Assembly (NCBI RefSeq): GCF_024699985.1
Contig: NZ_JAJONA010000001.1
Location: forward strand, 1,550,001 to 1,614,000
Direction: 5' to 3'
Origin: Phenylobacterium sp. J367
GTDB lineage: Bacteria > Pseudomonadota > Alphaproteobacteria > Caulobacterales > Caulobacteraceae
Length of the DNA stretch: 64,000 nt
The number at the start of each line of letters is the position of its first letter. The first letter of the stretch is position 1. The position numbers were made by a program, and so were the translations under genes. The notes under the pieces were generated by a model. The model was not told the origin of the DNA. It searched no databases and worked only from the letters and a program-made list of their open reading frames with translations. This document shows, piece after piece, positions 11,631-21,939 of this stretch.

Positions 11631-11855
11631 TCAGCTCCTGCGGCTGATGATGTCCTTGGTGTGCGCCCGGGTCTTGGCGCCCTGGCTGATCTTCGGGCTG
11701 CCGTGGTCTTCGATGAGGTCTTCCTCGAGCTGGTCGACGTCGACCGTGGGATCGTGCTGGGCCTCCAGCTCACGCTCCCCGACACCCAGTCCCTGCTGGC
11801 GGCCACGGTTGGCGGACACGTCGTCCGTCGTGAAAGTGCGGTCTTGATCGGCCAT
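11631..11855 (-). CDS. Small acidic hydrophilic protein of unknown function
   Basis: A 74-residue protein starting MADQDRTFTTDDVSANRGRQ. It has an acidic centre (DPTVDVDQLEEDLIEDHG) and a basic C-terminus, with no membrane segment, cysteine pair or recognisable domain. ATG 11855 has an AAGGAG Shine-Dalgarno 7 bases upstream, which supports real translation. It is transcribed divergently from zapE and converges on the repeat element at 11481-11618. I do not recognise a family; short disordered proteins of this type are often stress-related, but nothing here proves it. Confidence 0.6.
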   Translation of the reverse strand: MADQDRTFTTDDVSANRGRQQGLGVGERELEAQHDPTVDVDQLEEDLIEDHGSPKISQGAKTRAHTKDIISRRS

Positions 11856-11957
11856 CAGGGTCTCCTTCTCTTCATAGGCTCAACCCGTGTCCGGCCGGCC
11901 TGTTCCTTGCCCCCATTCCTTGCGCATGCGGTCGCCCCTCGCTAGGCCTCATGGCTG

Positions 11958-13076
11958 ATGGCCGAGACCCTTGCCGCCGCCTACGACGCCCGCCTGGCCG
12001 CAGGCGACATCCGGCCCGACCCCGCCCAGGCGGCGGGGCTCCGCGAACTCGTCAGGCTGGAAGACGACCTCGCCGCCGCGCAATCGGGCGGACGCCTGAA
12101 GGCGCTGTTCCGGAAGCCGGAGAGCGAGCGTGGGGTCTATCTCGTGGGGCCGGTGGGCCGGGGGAAGTCCATGCTCATGGACCTCTTCTTCGAGACCGTG
12201 CCGGTGGAGAAGAAGCGCCGCACCCATTTCCACGTCTTCATGGGCGAGATCCACCGCCTGATCGACGCCTGGCGCAAGGGCGACGCCGCGGCGCGCAAGG
12301 CCCGCTTCGGGCAGTCGAAGGGGGACGATCCGATCCCGCCGGTGGCCGACGTGGTCGCCGACGGCGCGCGCCTGCTCTGCTTCGACGAGTTCCAGGTCAC
12401 CGACATCGCCGACGCCATGATCCTCGGCCGGCTGTTCGAGGCCCTGTTCGCCCGCGGCGTGACCCTGGTGGCGACCTCCAATCGCCATCCGGACCAGCTC
12501 TACAAGGACGGCATCAATCGCCAGCTCTTCCTGCCGTTCATCGATCTCCTGAAGTCGAAGGTCGAGGTGGTGGAGGTCGCCGGGGCCCACGACTACCGGC
12601 TCGACCGCCTCAGGGCCGCCGGCACCTGGTTCTCGCCCAACGATCCCGACCACCAGCGGGTGTTCGACGACCTCTGGACCCAGATGCTGGGCCCGGAAGA
12701 GGAGGATGGCGAGGAGCTGGAGGTGCTGGGCCGCCGGATCACCCTGCCGCGCGCCGCCGGCGGGCTGGTGCGGTCGTCCTTCGCCAGCCTCTGCTCCGTG
12801 GCGCTGGGCCCCAACGACTACCTGGCGCTGGCCGAGCGCTTCCACACGGTCTTCCTGGAGGACGTGCCGAAGCTCACCGCCAACCGGCGCGAGGAGGCGA
12901 GGCGCTTCGTCCTGCTGATCGACGCGCTCTACGAGGCCCGCACCCGGCTGATCGTCCTGGCCGAGGCCGACCCGGACCATCTCTACCCGGCCGGCGACGG
13001 CGCCTTCGAGTTCGAACGCACCGCGTCCCGCCTGCAGGAGATGCGCTCGGCGGACTGGCTCGCGGATCGGGAGTAG
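11958..13076 (+). CDS. zapE: ZapE/AFG1-family cell-division ATPase
   Basis: AFG1-type AAA ATPase; in E. coli ZapE binds FtsZ and affects constriction under stress. Motifs are Walker A GPVGRGKSMLMDLF (about residues 64-77), HFHVFMGEIH, Walker B LLCFDEFQVTDIADAMIL, and the sensor segment LVATSNRHPDQLYKDGINR. The length of 372 residues is normal. ATG 11958 is used; an ATG seven bases earlier is in another frame. The gene sits near sdhCDAB, as in many alphaproteobacteria. It is flanked on both sides by inverted copies of the same small repeat. Confidence 0.92.
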   Translation: MAETLAAAYDARLAAGDIRPDPAQAAGLRELVRLEDDLAAAQSGGRLKALFRKPESERGVYLVGPVGRGKSMLMDLFFETVPVEKKRRTHFHVFMGEIHRLIDAWRKGDAAARKARFGQSKGDDPIPPVADVVADGARLLCFDEFQVTDIADAMILGRLFEALFARGVTLVATSNRHPDQLYKDGINRQLFLPFIDLLKSKVEVVEVAGAHDYRLDRLRAAGTWFSPNDPDHQRVFDDLWTQMLGPEEEDGEELEVLGRRITLPRAAGGLVRSSFASLCSVALGPNDYLALAERFHTVFLEDVPKLTANRREEARRFVLLIDALYEARTRLIVLAEADPDHLYPAGDGAFEFERTASRLQEMRSADWLADRE

Positions 13077-13086
13077 GCGCGCGTAT

Positions 13087-13250
13087 CCCTCCCCTTCAGG
13101 GGAGGGGCAGATCGCGGAGCGATCGGGGTGGGAGAGTCGCGTTCGGGCCCGGCGCCTCAGGACGGGGCGCTCTTCGCCCAATGCGGAGCCTGGCCACACA
13201 CCCCCACCCGGCGGCGCTTCGCGCCGTCCGCCCTCCCCTGAAGGGGAGGG
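13087..13250. repeat. Small intergenic inverted-repeat element, copy 2 (164 bp)
   Basis: It has the same 20-bp inverted termini as copy 1 (13087-13106 and 13231-13250). Read on the minus strand, the interior aligns with copy 1 but holds about 26 extra bases near its centre. It lies between convergent zapE and the LysR gene and may form a bidirectional hairpin terminator. Confidence 0.85.
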
Positions 13251-13257
13251 GGTGGGC

Positions 13258-14139
13258 TCACCCCCTCAAACTCTCCACCAGCTCCCGCGCGTAGGGCCGC
13301 AGGTCGTCCATCGCGCGGACGACGATGTTCAGGTCGCGCACTGCCCAGTCGTCGGCGAGCGCCACGATCGCCAGGTCCATGGTCTTCGCCGCGCGCGCCG
13401 CGGTGGTGGCCGGCACGACGCCGACGCCCACGCCGCACTCCACCAGCCGGCAGACCGCGTCGAAGCTGCGGAGCTGGACGCGCAGCCGGATCGGGCGGCC
13501 TTCCCGCGCCGCCTTCCCGGCCAGGAACCGCTGCAGCGAGCTCGACCGCTCCAGGCCGATGAAGTCGTAGTCCAACACCTCGGCGAAGCTGACGCTCGGC
13601 CGGGCCGCCAGGGCGTGATCCTTCGCCGTCACCACCACGAAGCGGTCGGAGCGGAACGGGAAGACCTGCAGGGCGCCCACCTCCACCGTGCCGGCGACGA
13701 TGCCCACGTCGCCGACGCCCTCGGCGATCAGGCCGACGATCTCGTCCGAGAGCCGTTCCTCCAGGTCGACGCTGACGTGCGGGTGGCGGGTCAGGAACGA
13801 CGACAGCGCCTCGGGCAGGAATTCGGTCAGCGCATTGGTGTTGGCGAGCACCCGGACCTCGCCCCCGGCCCCGCCGGAGAAGGCGCCCAGGTCGTCGCGC
13901 AGGCGGGCGCTCTGGTCGAGGATGGCGCGCGCGTGCTTCAGCAGCATGCGGCCGGCCGGCGTCGGCGTGACCCCCTGGCGGGAGCGCGAGAGCAGGGCCG
14001 CGCCCAGGCTCTCCTCCATGTGCCGGATGCGGGTGGAGGCGGCGGCCAGCGCCAGCGCGCTGCGCTCCGCGCCGCCGGTGATGGAGCCCGCGTCCACCAC
14101 CTCGCAGAAGAGCCTGAGGTCGGTCAGGTCGAACCGCAT
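13258..14139 (-). CDS. LysR-family transcriptional regulator
   Basis: A 293-residue LysR-type regulator. The N-terminal winged helix-turn-helix is in MRFDLTDLRLFCEVVDAGSI...ALAAASTRIRHMEESLGAALL, with the typical PTPAGRMLLKHARAIL linker helix. The substrate-binding domain includes EVRVLANTNALTEFLPEALSS and GVGVGVVPATTAARAAKTMD. The start at 14139 places the DNA-binding domain correctly; upstream in-frame ATG 14178 adds an unlikely extension through a hairpin. It is divergent from sdhC, about 180 bases away, so it could control sdh or itself. The inducer cannot be predicted. Confidence 0.88.
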   Translation of the reverse strand: MRFDLTDLRLFCEVVDAGSITGGAERSALALAAASTRIRHMEESLGAALLSRSRQGVTPTPAGRMLLKHARAILDQSARLRDDLGAFSGGAGGEVRVLANTNALTEFLPEALSSFLTRHPHVSVDLEERLSDEIVGLIAEGVGDVGIVAGTVEVGALQVFPFRSDRFVVVTAKDHALAARPSVSFAEVLDYDFIGLERSSSLQRFLAGKAAREGRPIRLRVQLRSFDAVCRLVECGVGVGVVPATTAARAAKTMDLAIVALADDWAVRDLNIVVRAMDDLRPYARELVESLRG

Positions 14140-14164
14140 GATCCTTCGTCCTTCGCGAAGGATC
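14140..14164 (-). promoter_or_regulatory. Inverted repeat immediately upstream of the LysR start
   Basis: GATCCTTCG and CGAAGGATC form a perfect 9-bp inverted repeat with a 7-base spacer, ending one base before the ATG. In the transcript this hairpin would include the purine-rich GAAGGA expected to serve as ribosome site. As DNA it could be an autoregulatory operator. Confidence 0.4.
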
Positions 14165-14252
14165 ACTACAGCAATCACGCATTGCGAAGCGAGGCGAAAC
14201 CGCCAAGGGTTCGGCGATTACGAAGGTGGGGCCCCGCGCGCCGGGGCCTTCG

Positions 14253-14279
14253 TTGACAGCCTACCGGGGCGGCTTAAAA
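14253..14279 (+). promoter_or_regulatory. Possible sigma-70 promoter of sdhCDAB
   Basis: TTGACA at 14253-14258 and TTAAAA at 14274-14279 are separated by 15 bases, 40 bases before the sdhC start. A GC-rich hairpin (14221-14252) lies directly upstream. The spacing is shorter than the ideal 17. Confidence 0.3.
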
Positions 14280-14318
14280 GCGGAGCCGCCTCCAAACATG
14301 AGAGCGAGCGGCTAGATC

Positions 14319-14727
14319 ATGACCGACGCCACAAGGCGCCCCCGCGCCCGACCGATGTCGCCCCACCTGCAGGTCTGGCGATGGCACATCACCATGTGGA
14401 CCTCGATCCTGCACCGGGTGACCGGCTCCGGCCTCTACCTGGGCGCCCCTGATCGCGGCGGCCTGGGCGGTCTCCCTGGCCAGCGGCCCGGAGGCCTATG
14501 AGGCGTTCAAGGCGGTGCTCGGCTCGCCGATCGGCAAATTCGTGCTGTTCGGCATGACGTTGTCCTTGTTCTACCACCTGGCCAACGGCATCCGGCACGT
14601 GGTCTGGGACCTGGGCCACGGGCTCGACATCAAGAGCGCCAACGCCTCGGCGGTGGTGGTGATGGCTTTCGCCATCGCGGCGACCATCGCGGTCTGGGTG
14701 ATCGCCGGCATGACGGGGGCGGTCTGA
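14319..14727 (+). CDS. sdhC: Succinate dehydrogenase cytochrome b556 subunit (frameshifted as sequenced)
   Basis: Membrane subunit of complex II that helps bind heme b and ubiquinone. The N-terminus carries the family signature RPMSPHLQVWRWHITMWTSI and LHRVTGSGLYLGA. An extra C in the run 14446-14449 breaks the frame; removing it gives LIAAAWAVSLASGPEAYEAF and joins the second part (KFVLFGMTLSLFYHLANGIR, with the heme-ligand His region HLANGIRHVVWD). The restored protein is about 135 residues with three membrane helices, normal for SdhC. Its stop overlaps the sdhD start in TGATG. Since the rest of the operon is intact, a sequencing error is the best explanation. Confidence 0.88.
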
Positions 14728-15119
14728 TGGCCAGCTATCGTACGCCGCTCTCCCGCGCCCGCGGCCTGGGCGCCGCCGGCCACGGGGTCGGAACCTGGCT
14801 CGGCGAGCGGGTGGGGGGCATCGCCCTTGTGCCGCTCTGCCTGTGGGGCGTCTTCGCGGCCATGCGGCTCGCGGCCCACGACTACGCCTACGCCGTCCAG
14901 TGGGTGGCCCAGCCGGTGAACGCCACCCTGCTGGTGCTGCTGTTCGCGGTCAGCTTCTGGCACATGCACGACGGCCTGCGGGTGGTGGTCGAGGACTACA
15001 TCCACAAGACGCTGTCCAAGGCGGGCCTGCTGCTGCTCAACCTCTTCGTCTGCGGCCTCGCCGGGGCGCTTTCGATCCTCTCCATCCTGAAAGTCGCGTT
15101 CAGCGGCGGGGTCTCCTGA
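14727..15119 (+). CDS. sdhD: Succinate dehydrogenase hydrophobic membrane anchor
   Basis: The second membrane subunit of complex II, 130 residues, anchoring SdhAB and contributing to the quinone and heme sites. Three hydrophobic segments are visible ([51 protein letters not shown]). The conserved [15 protein letters not shown] block following helix 2 is the family signature. It overlaps sdhC by one base and is followed 4 bases later by sdhA, so it is translated as part of sdhCDAB. Confidence 0.92.
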   Translation: MASYRTPLSRARGLGAAGHGVGTWLGERVGGIALVPLCLWGVFAAMRLAAHDYAYAVQWVAQPVNATLLVLLFAVSFWHMHDGLRVVVEDYIHKTLSKAGLLLLNLFVCGLAGALSILSILKVAFSGGVS

Positions 15120-15123
15120 AGCC

Positions 15124-16911
15124 ATGTCGGCCTACGAATTCATCGACCACAAGTACGACGTCGTCGTCGTCGGCGCCGGCGGCTCGGGCCTCCGCGCCGC
15201 GCTCGGCTGCGCCCAGGCGGGGCTGAAGACCGCCTGCATCTCCAAGGTCTTCCCGACCCGTTCGCACACGGTGGCGGCCCAGGGCGGCATCTCGGCCAGC
15301 CTCGGCAACATGGGCGAGGACGACTGGCGCTGGCACATGTACGACACCGTCAAGGGGTCGGACTGGCTGGGCGACCAGGACGCCATCGAATACCTCTGCC
15401 GCAACGCGCCGGCCGCGGTCTATGAGCTGGAGCACTGGGGCGTGCCGTTCTCGCGGACCGAGGACGGCAAGATCTACCAGCGCGCCTTCGGCGGCATGAC
15501 CAAGAACTACGGCGAGGCCCCGATCCAACGCACCTGCGCCGCGGCCGACCGCACCGGCCACGCCATGCTGCACACCATGTATGGCCAGTCCCTGGCGCAC
15601 GACACCGAGTTCTTCATCGAGTACTTCGCCCTCGACCTGATCATGGACGAAGGCGTCTGCCGGGGCGTCACCGCCTGGAAGCTCGACGACGGCACCCTGC
15701 ACCGCTTCCAGGCGCAGCTCGTGATCCTGGCCACCGGCGGCTACGGCCGGGCTTACTTCTCCTGCACCAGCGCCCACACCTGCACCGGCGACGGCAACGC
15801 CATGGTGCTCCGCGCCGGTCTGCCTTTGCAGGACATGGAGTTCGTGCAGTTCCACCCGACCGGCATCTACGGCGCCGGCTGCCTGATCACCGAAGGCGCG
15901 CGCGGCGAGGGCGGCTACCTCACCAACTCCGAGGGCGAGCGGTTCATGGAGCGCTATGCGCCGACCGTGAAGGACCTCGCGCCGCGCGACATGGTCAGCC
16001 GCGCCATGACCATCGAGATCCGAGAAGGCCGCGGCGTGGGCCCGAAGAAGGACCACATCTTCCTGCACCTCGACCACCTGGACCCGGCGGTTCTGGCCGA
16101 GCGCCTGCCGGGCATCTCGGAAAGCGCCAAGATCTTCGCCGGCGTCGACGTCACCAAGGAGCCGATCCCGGTGCTGCCGACGGTGCACTACAACATGGGC
16201 GGCATCCCCACGAACTTCTACTCGGAGGTAGTGACCAAGGCCGGCAAGAACCCCGACCAGGTGGTGCCGGGCCTGATGGCCGTCGGCGAGGCCGCCTGCG
16301 TCTCGGTGCACGGCGCCAACCGCCTGGGCTCCAACAGCCTGATCGACCTCGTGGTGTTCGGCCGCTCGGCCGCGCTCCGCGCCGCCGACACCATCAAGGC
16401 CGGCGACAAGCAGCCGGAGCTGAAACCGCACCACACCGAGCGCCACCTGGCCCGCTTCGACCGCCTGCGCCACGCCTCCGGCGGCACGCCGACGGCGGCG
16501 CTCAGGCTCGAGATGCAGCGCGCCATGCAGGAGGACGCCGCCGTCTTCCGCACCTCGGAGAGCCTGACGTCGGGCGTGAAGCGGCTCGCCGCCGTCCAGG
16601 CCAAGCGCGGCGACATCGCCGTCACCGACCGCGGCATGATCTGGAACACCGACCTCATGGAGACGCTGGAGTTCGACAACCTCGTCGGCCAGGCGATCGT
16701 CACCGTCAACGGCGCCGCCAACCGCACGGAGAGCCGCGGGGCCCACGCCCACGAGGACTTCCCCGACCGCAACGACCAGACCTGGCAGAAGCACACGCTC
16801 GCCTGGTTCGACGACGCCACCGGCAAGGTGAAGATCGACTACCGGCCGGTGCACAACTTCACCATGACCAACGACATCGCCTACATCCCGCCCAAGGCGC
16901 GGGTGTACTGA
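15124..16911 (+). CDS. sdhA: Succinate dehydrogenase flavoprotein subunit
   Basis: Catalytic subunit of complex II (595 residues) that oxidises succinate to fumarate with covalently bound FAD. The N-terminus has the dinucleotide fold [21 protein letters not shown], then the FAD-linking His in [18 protein letters not shown]. Active-site blocks include [40 protein letters not shown], and [16 protein letters not shown]. The C-terminal FAD-binding/capping region ends [22 protein letters not shown], typical of proteobacterial SdhA. It follows sdhD by 4 bases and precedes sdhB by 13. Confidence 0.98.
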   Translation: MSAYEFIDHKYDVVVVGAGGSGLRAALGCAQAGLKTACISKVFPTRSHTVAAQGGISASLGNMGEDDWRWHMYDTVKGSDWLGDQDAIEYLCRNAPAAVYELEHWGVPFSRTEDGKIYQRAFGGMTKNYGEAPIQRTCAAADRTGHAMLHTMYGQSLAHDTEFFIEYFALDLIMDEGVCRGVTAWKLDDGTLHRFQAQLVILATGGYGRAYFSCTSAHTCTGDGNAMVLRAGLPLQDMEFVQFHPTGIYGAGCLITEGARGEGGYLTNSEGERFMERYAPTVKDLAPRDMVSRAMTIEIREGRGVGPKKDHIFLHLDHLDPAVLAERLPGISESAKIFAGVDVTKEPIPVLPTVHYNMGGIPTNFYSEVVTKAGKNPDQVVPGLMAVGEAACVSVHGANRLGSNSLIDLVVFGRSAALRAADTIKAGDKQPELKPHHTERHLARFDRLRHASGGTPTAALRLEMQRAMQEDAAVFRTSESLTSGVKRLAAVQAKRGDIAVTDRGMIWNTDLMETLEFDNLVGQAIVTVNGAANRTESRGAHAHEDFPDRNDQTWQKHTLAWFDDATGKVKIDYRPVHNFTMTNDIAYIPPKARVY

Positions 16912-16924
16912 GGACGCGCGCCCC

Positions 16925-17707
16925 ATGGCTCAGTTCGTACTGCCGAAGAACTCCCGGATCGGCAAAGGCCGGCACTTCCCGGCGCCCGCCGGCGCCGGGA
17001 AGGTCAAGACCTTCAAGGTCTACCGCTGGGACCCCGAGACTGACGAGAACCCGCGCTGGGACACCTATGACGTGGACGTCGACGCCTGCGGGCCGATGGT
17101 TCTGGACGTGCTCATCCACATCAAGAGCACCGTGGACCCGACGCTGGCCTTCCGGCGCTCGTGCCGCGAGGGCGTCTGCGGCTCCTGCGCCATGAACATC
17201 GGCGGCCGCAACACCCTGGCCTGCACGCAGGGGTGGGAAGAGGTCCCAGGCAAGGACTGCCAGATCGGCCCGCTGCCGGCCTCGCAGGTGATCAAGGACC
17301 TGATCCCCGACCTGACGCTGTTCTACGCCCAGTACGCCTCCATCAAGCCCTGGCTGCAGACCGAGACGCCCGAGCCGCAGAAGGAATGGAAGCAGAGCCC
17401 CGAGGACCGCGAGAAGCTCGACGGCCTCTACGAGTGCATCCTGTGCGCCTGCTGCTCGACCTCGTGCCCCAGCTACTGGTGGAACCAGGACAAGTACCTG
17501 GGCCCCGCCGCCCTGCTGCACGCCTACCGCTGGATCATCGACAGCCGCGACGAGGCCACCGGCGACCGCCTCGACGACCTCGAGGACCCCTTCAAGCTCT
17601 ACCGCTGCCACACGATCATGAACTGCGCCCAGGTCTGCCCCAAGGGCCTGAACCCGGCCAAGGCGATCTCCGAGGTCAAGAAGATGCTCGCCGACCGGAT
17701 GACCTGA
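16925..17707 (+). CDS. sdhB: Succinate dehydrogenase iron-sulfur subunit
   Basis: Electron-transfer subunit of complex II (260 residues), carrying electrons from FAD to ubiquinone. The three cluster motifs are visible in order: the [2Fe-2S] site [21 protein letters not shown], and the cysteines for the [4Fe-4S] and [3Fe-4S] clusters in [16 protein letters not shown] and [11 protein letters not shown]. It is the last sdh gene. A 61-base gap containing the palindrome at 17735 separates it from the ferredoxin reductase gene, which suggests a new transcription unit there. Confidence 0.98.
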   Translation: MAQFVLPKNSRIGKGRHFPAPAGAGKVKTFKVYRWDPETDENPRWDTYDVDVDACGPMVLDVLIHIKSTVDPTLAFRRSCREGVCGSCAMNIGGRNTLACTQGWEEVPGKDCQIGPLPASQVIKDLIPDLTLFYAQYASIKPWLQTETPEPQKEWKQSPEDREKLDGLYECILCACCSTSCPSYWWNQDKYLGPAALLHAYRWIIDSRDEATGDRLDDLEDPFKLYRCHTIMNCAQVCPKGLNPAKAISEVKKMLADRMT

Positions 17708-17734
17708 TCCGGGAGGCCGGCGCGCGCACCAAGT

Positions 17735-17748
17735 TGACGCGGGCGTCA
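17735..17748. promoter_or_regulatory. Palindrome TGACG-N4-CGTCA, copy A (upstream of ferredoxin reductase)
   Basis: TGACGCGGGCGTCA, a 6-2-6 inverted repeat followed by TTTTTC, ends 20 bases before the reductase ATG. The same 14-bp architecture occurs at 29376-29389 (also followed by TTTTTC) and 30731-30744. The preceding T makes TTGACG, so it may overlap a -35 element. The regulator is unknown. Confidence 0.6.
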
Positions 17749-17768
17749 TTTTTCGGCAACGAGGGTCC

Positions 17769-19378
<1,610 letters not shown>

Positions 19379-19449
19379 GCCAGACTGTCATCCCGGACGC
19401 CGCGCCAGCGGCGATCCGGGACCCAGGGGAGCCGCAGGGCGGCCCGCCG

Positions 19450-19747
19450 TCAGTGCCGCGCCCGATCCAGCCTGAGCAGCGCCTCGCGCACCTCCGCATA
19501 GGCCACCGGCTCAGGCGTGCCGAGCAGCCAGCGCAGGGTGGGCTCGTCCTGCACGGCCGAGGCGTCGGACGCCCAGGACGACAGGATCTCCCGCTTCTGG
19601 CCGTGGGTAAGGTGCGGGTCCTTCAGGACGTCGTCGGGGCTCGTGAACCCGACCGCCGGGCGGATCCCGCGGGCGAGCAGGGCGCCCAAACCCCTGGGCC
19701 TTCAGGCCCTGCGAATGGATGAGATGTTCCGTGGTCGCCAGTCGCAC
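19450..19747 (-). CDS. Small conserved alphaproteobacterial protein (frameshifted as sequenced)
   Basis: A protein of about 98 residues with the block FTSPDDVLKDPHLTHGQKREILSSWASDASAVQDEPTLRWL, which I recognise from small uncharacterised alphaproteobacterial proteins. From GTG 19747 the frame reads MRLATTEHLIHSQGLKAQGF, then one extra C in 19685-19687 shifts it; after correction it continues GALLARGIRPAVG to the stop at 19450. Alternatively it simply starts at TTG 19689 (79 residues). It is convergent with the ferredoxin gene. No function is known. Confidence 0.6.
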
Positions 19748-20069
19748 GGCTTCGTCTCCAGCTTATTGAGCCTTTCTCCAAGCGCCGCCGCAGGGCGGCG
19801 ATGGCCGATGATCTAGGCGGCGGAGGCGATGGGTCAAGAGGGGCGGCGGGGAGGCTGTGATGGAAGACTCACGGCCTCTCGTCGCGAAGCGACCGAGAGG
19901 GTCGGTCCCGGCGTCCGAGCGGGCCGCCCTCCGCCCTTTCGGGGCCCCTGTCCCGGTGGGGGGAGGAACAGGCACGGAGACGCTCACCCTGGCCCACGCG
20001 ACCCTCGTCACTTGTGCCGCCCGGCCCGCGGGCCGACATTAGGGGGCCTGAGCACCTGGAGGCTTGAGC
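19748..20069. other. Non-coding interval with a hairpin
   Basis: No convincing gene was seen. The region holds an imperfect palindrome around 19872-19898 (CCTCTCG ... CGAGAGG with an internal TCGC/GCGA) and other GC-rich repeats, and ends with the GGAGG ribosome site of the next gene. A promoter for the next gene is expected here but none stands out. Confidence 0.5.
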
Positions 20070-21044
20070 TTGGCCCGGCCATTCGACGGATACGAGGTGG
20101 AGGCGGAGCTTCGGCCGCAGGCGCGGGACTGCGCCTTCGACCTGGAGCAGGCGCTGAACTCGGTGGTGGCGCTGGAGGCGCGGGTGGCGCCCGACGCCTT
20201 CACCGCCCCGATCCTCGGGACCGAGCGCCTCGGCAACGGGGCGGTGATCGGGGCCAACGGCCTTGTCCTCACCATCGGCTACCTGATCACCGAGGCCGCC
20301 GAGGTGACGCTGACCCTCAACGACGGCGCGCGGGTGGCGGCCCATCCGCTGGGCGTCGACGCGGTGACCGGCTTCGGCGTGGTGCAGGCGTTGGAGCCGC
20401 TGGGCCTGCCCGCCCTGCCCCTGGGGGACTCCAGGCAGCTGCGCGCCGAGAGCCCCGTGGTGATCGCCGGCGCCGGCGGGCGCACCCATGCGGCGGCCGG
20501 CCAGGTGCTGACCCGCATGCCCTTCGCCGGCTACTGGGAATACCTCCTCGACGACGCGCTGATCACCGAGCCCGGCCATCCGCACTGGAGCGGGGCGGCG
20601 CTGATCGGCGCCAAGGGCGACCTGGTGGGCGTCGGCTCACTCAGCCTGGAGGCCCGCAGCCGCGAGGGGCCGAAGCCGATCAACATGTTCGTGCCGATCG
20701 ACCTCCTGCCGCCGATCCTCGACGACCTGGCCCGCGGGAAGGCGCCGCATGCGCCCCGGCCATGGCTGGGGGTGCTGGCCCAGGAGATGCAGGACCGGGT
20801 GGTGATCGTCGGCACGAGCCCGCAGAGCCCGGCGGCGCGCGCCGAGCTGAAGGCCGGGGACATGGTGCTGGCCGTGGCCGGCCAGCCGGTGGCCGACCTC
20901 GCCGACTTCTACCAGAAGCTCTGGGCGCTGGGCCCGGCCGGGGTCGTGGCGCCGCTGACGCTGGCCCGCGAGGGCGACGTGTTCGACGTGGAGGTGCGCT
21001 CCGCGGACCGGACGAAGCTGCTGAAGTGGCCGCGCGGTAATTAG
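20070..21044 (+). CDS. HtrA-like trypsin-fold protein with PDZ domain and degenerate catalytic triad
   Basis: A protein of about 324 residues with DegP-like layout: a chymotrypsin-fold domain (about 1-215) and a PDZ domain (about 230-315: PWLGVLAQEMQDRVVIVGTS, AELKAGDMVLAVAGQPVADL). The His motif normally read as TNAHV is TIGYLI, and the Asp motif normally tDLALLK is TGFGVVQ, so both residues are lost; the Ser region HPHWSGAALIG keeps Ser. It is therefore probably a non-catalytic binding protein. No signal peptide is visible, suggesting a cytoplasmic location. TTG 20070 is chosen because GGAGG lies 7 bases upstream; TTG 20064 is too close. Confidence 0.8.
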   Translation: MARPFDGYEVEAELRPQARDCAFDLEQALNSVVALEARVAPDAFTAPILGTERLGNGAVIGANGLVLTIGYLITEAAEVTLTLNDGARVAAHPLGVDAVTGFGVVQALEPLGLPALPLGDSRQLRAESPVVIAGAGGRTHAAAGQVLTRMPFAGYWEYLLDDALITEPGHPHWSGAALIGAKGDLVGVGSLSLEARSREGPKPINMFVPIDLLPPILDDLARGKAPHAPRPWLGVLAQEMQDRVVIVGTSPQSPAARAELKAGDMVLAVAGQPVADLADFYQKLWALGPAGVVAPLTLAREGDVFDVEVRSADRTKLLKWPRGN

Positions 21045-21149
21045 CCCTCTCTCTCCGCTACGCGGGGGGCGAGGCGTGGGGTTGCGAGGCCCGCGCCATC
21101 ACCTCCTCTCCCCCGGGCGAAGCCCGAGAGGGAGAGGGTAGGGAGAGGG
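21045..21149. repeat. REP-like GC-rich intergenic repeat
   Basis: The region opens with CCCTCTCTCTCC and closes with GGGAGAGGGTAGGGAGAGGG, with internal hairpins CGCTACGCG and GGGCGAAGCCC. It lies between convergent genes and may act as a bidirectional terminator. It is a different family from the elements at 11481 and 13087. Confidence 0.55.
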
Positions 21150-21156
21150 TCTTGGC

Positions 21157-21873
21157 CTAGTAGCTGAGCTTCGGGTACCAGCCGTCCGGCCGCCCTTCCG
21201 GGGTCATGTCGAGGATGGTCCAGAGCGCCGCGGGATCGGGGGCGCCGCGGCCGTCCTGGCCGGGGTCGACGCTCTCCGGGCCCATCTCGCCGGACCAGAA
21301 GTGGCGGACCTCCGCCCCGTCCTTGCGGAACACGTTGATCGCCGCCCAGTCCTCGGTGCGGTCCGGGCTGACGCCCTTCCAGTCGATGGAGTAGGCGTCG
21401 GTGAGGTCGCGGTAGAGGCGGGCGTGCTGCCAGCCGCGGTCGCGCTTCCAGGCCTTCAGCTTCGCCATCGGCGCGCGGGCGATGAACACCAGGCTGGCCT
21501 GCTGGTCGACGTCCTGGGCGTTGCCGTCCCAGGCGCCCACCAAGTTGGTGCACATGGGGCAGGGCTGGGCGCGGTCGGGCCCGTACATGGCCGAGTAGGC
21601 GACGAGCGTCGCCTTGTCGCCGAACAGGCCGGCGAGGTCGGTCAGGGTCCCGTCCTCGGCCTCGAAGCGGTAGCGGGTGGGGTCGATCGCCGCGCCGGGC
21701 GGCAGGGCGCGGCGCTGGGCGGCCACCGCCTCGATGTGGCGGCGAAGCTCGATCTCCTCGGCCAGCAGGGCCGTGCGGGCGGCGCGGTAGGCGTCGCTCT
21801 CGCCGGGGATCGTCCAGGCGCTGCGGCGAGCGAGCTCCGTGGCGGGGGCGAGCGTGGGGGTAGGGGCGTTCAT
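21157..21873 (-). CDS. DUF899 thioredoxin-like protein
   Basis: A 238-residue member of the DUF899 family, distantly thioredoxin-like. Recognisable blocks are ELRRHIEAVAAQRRALPPGA, YRFEAEDG, and a CPMCTNLVGAWDGNAQDV segment where the CxxC (CPMC) sits. The C-terminus has NVFRKDGAEVRHFWSGEMG and TPEGRPDGWYPKLSY, both typical of the family. The start MNAPTPTLAP at 21873 gives the usual length. The physiological substrate is unknown. The gene stands alone, convergent with the pseudoprotease gene and upstream of divL on the other side. Confidence 0.85.
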   Translation of the reverse strand: MNAPTPTLAPATELARRSAWTIPGESDAYRAARTALLAEEIELRRHIEAVAAQRRALPPGAAIDPTRYRFEAEDGTLTDLAGLFGDKATLVAYSAMYGPDRAQPCPMCTNLVGAWDGNAQDVDQQASLVFIARAPMAKLKAWKRDRGWQHARLYRDLTDAYSIDWKGVSPDRTEDWAAINVFRKDGAEVRHFWSGEMGPESVDPGQDGRGAPDPAALWTILDMTPEGRPDGWYPKLSY

Positions 21874-21939
21874 CTGCGGCCTCCGTAGGCGGGCATCCGA
21901 CTGTAAGACGGCGATCCCCCGGCCGTTCCGACAATCGGC

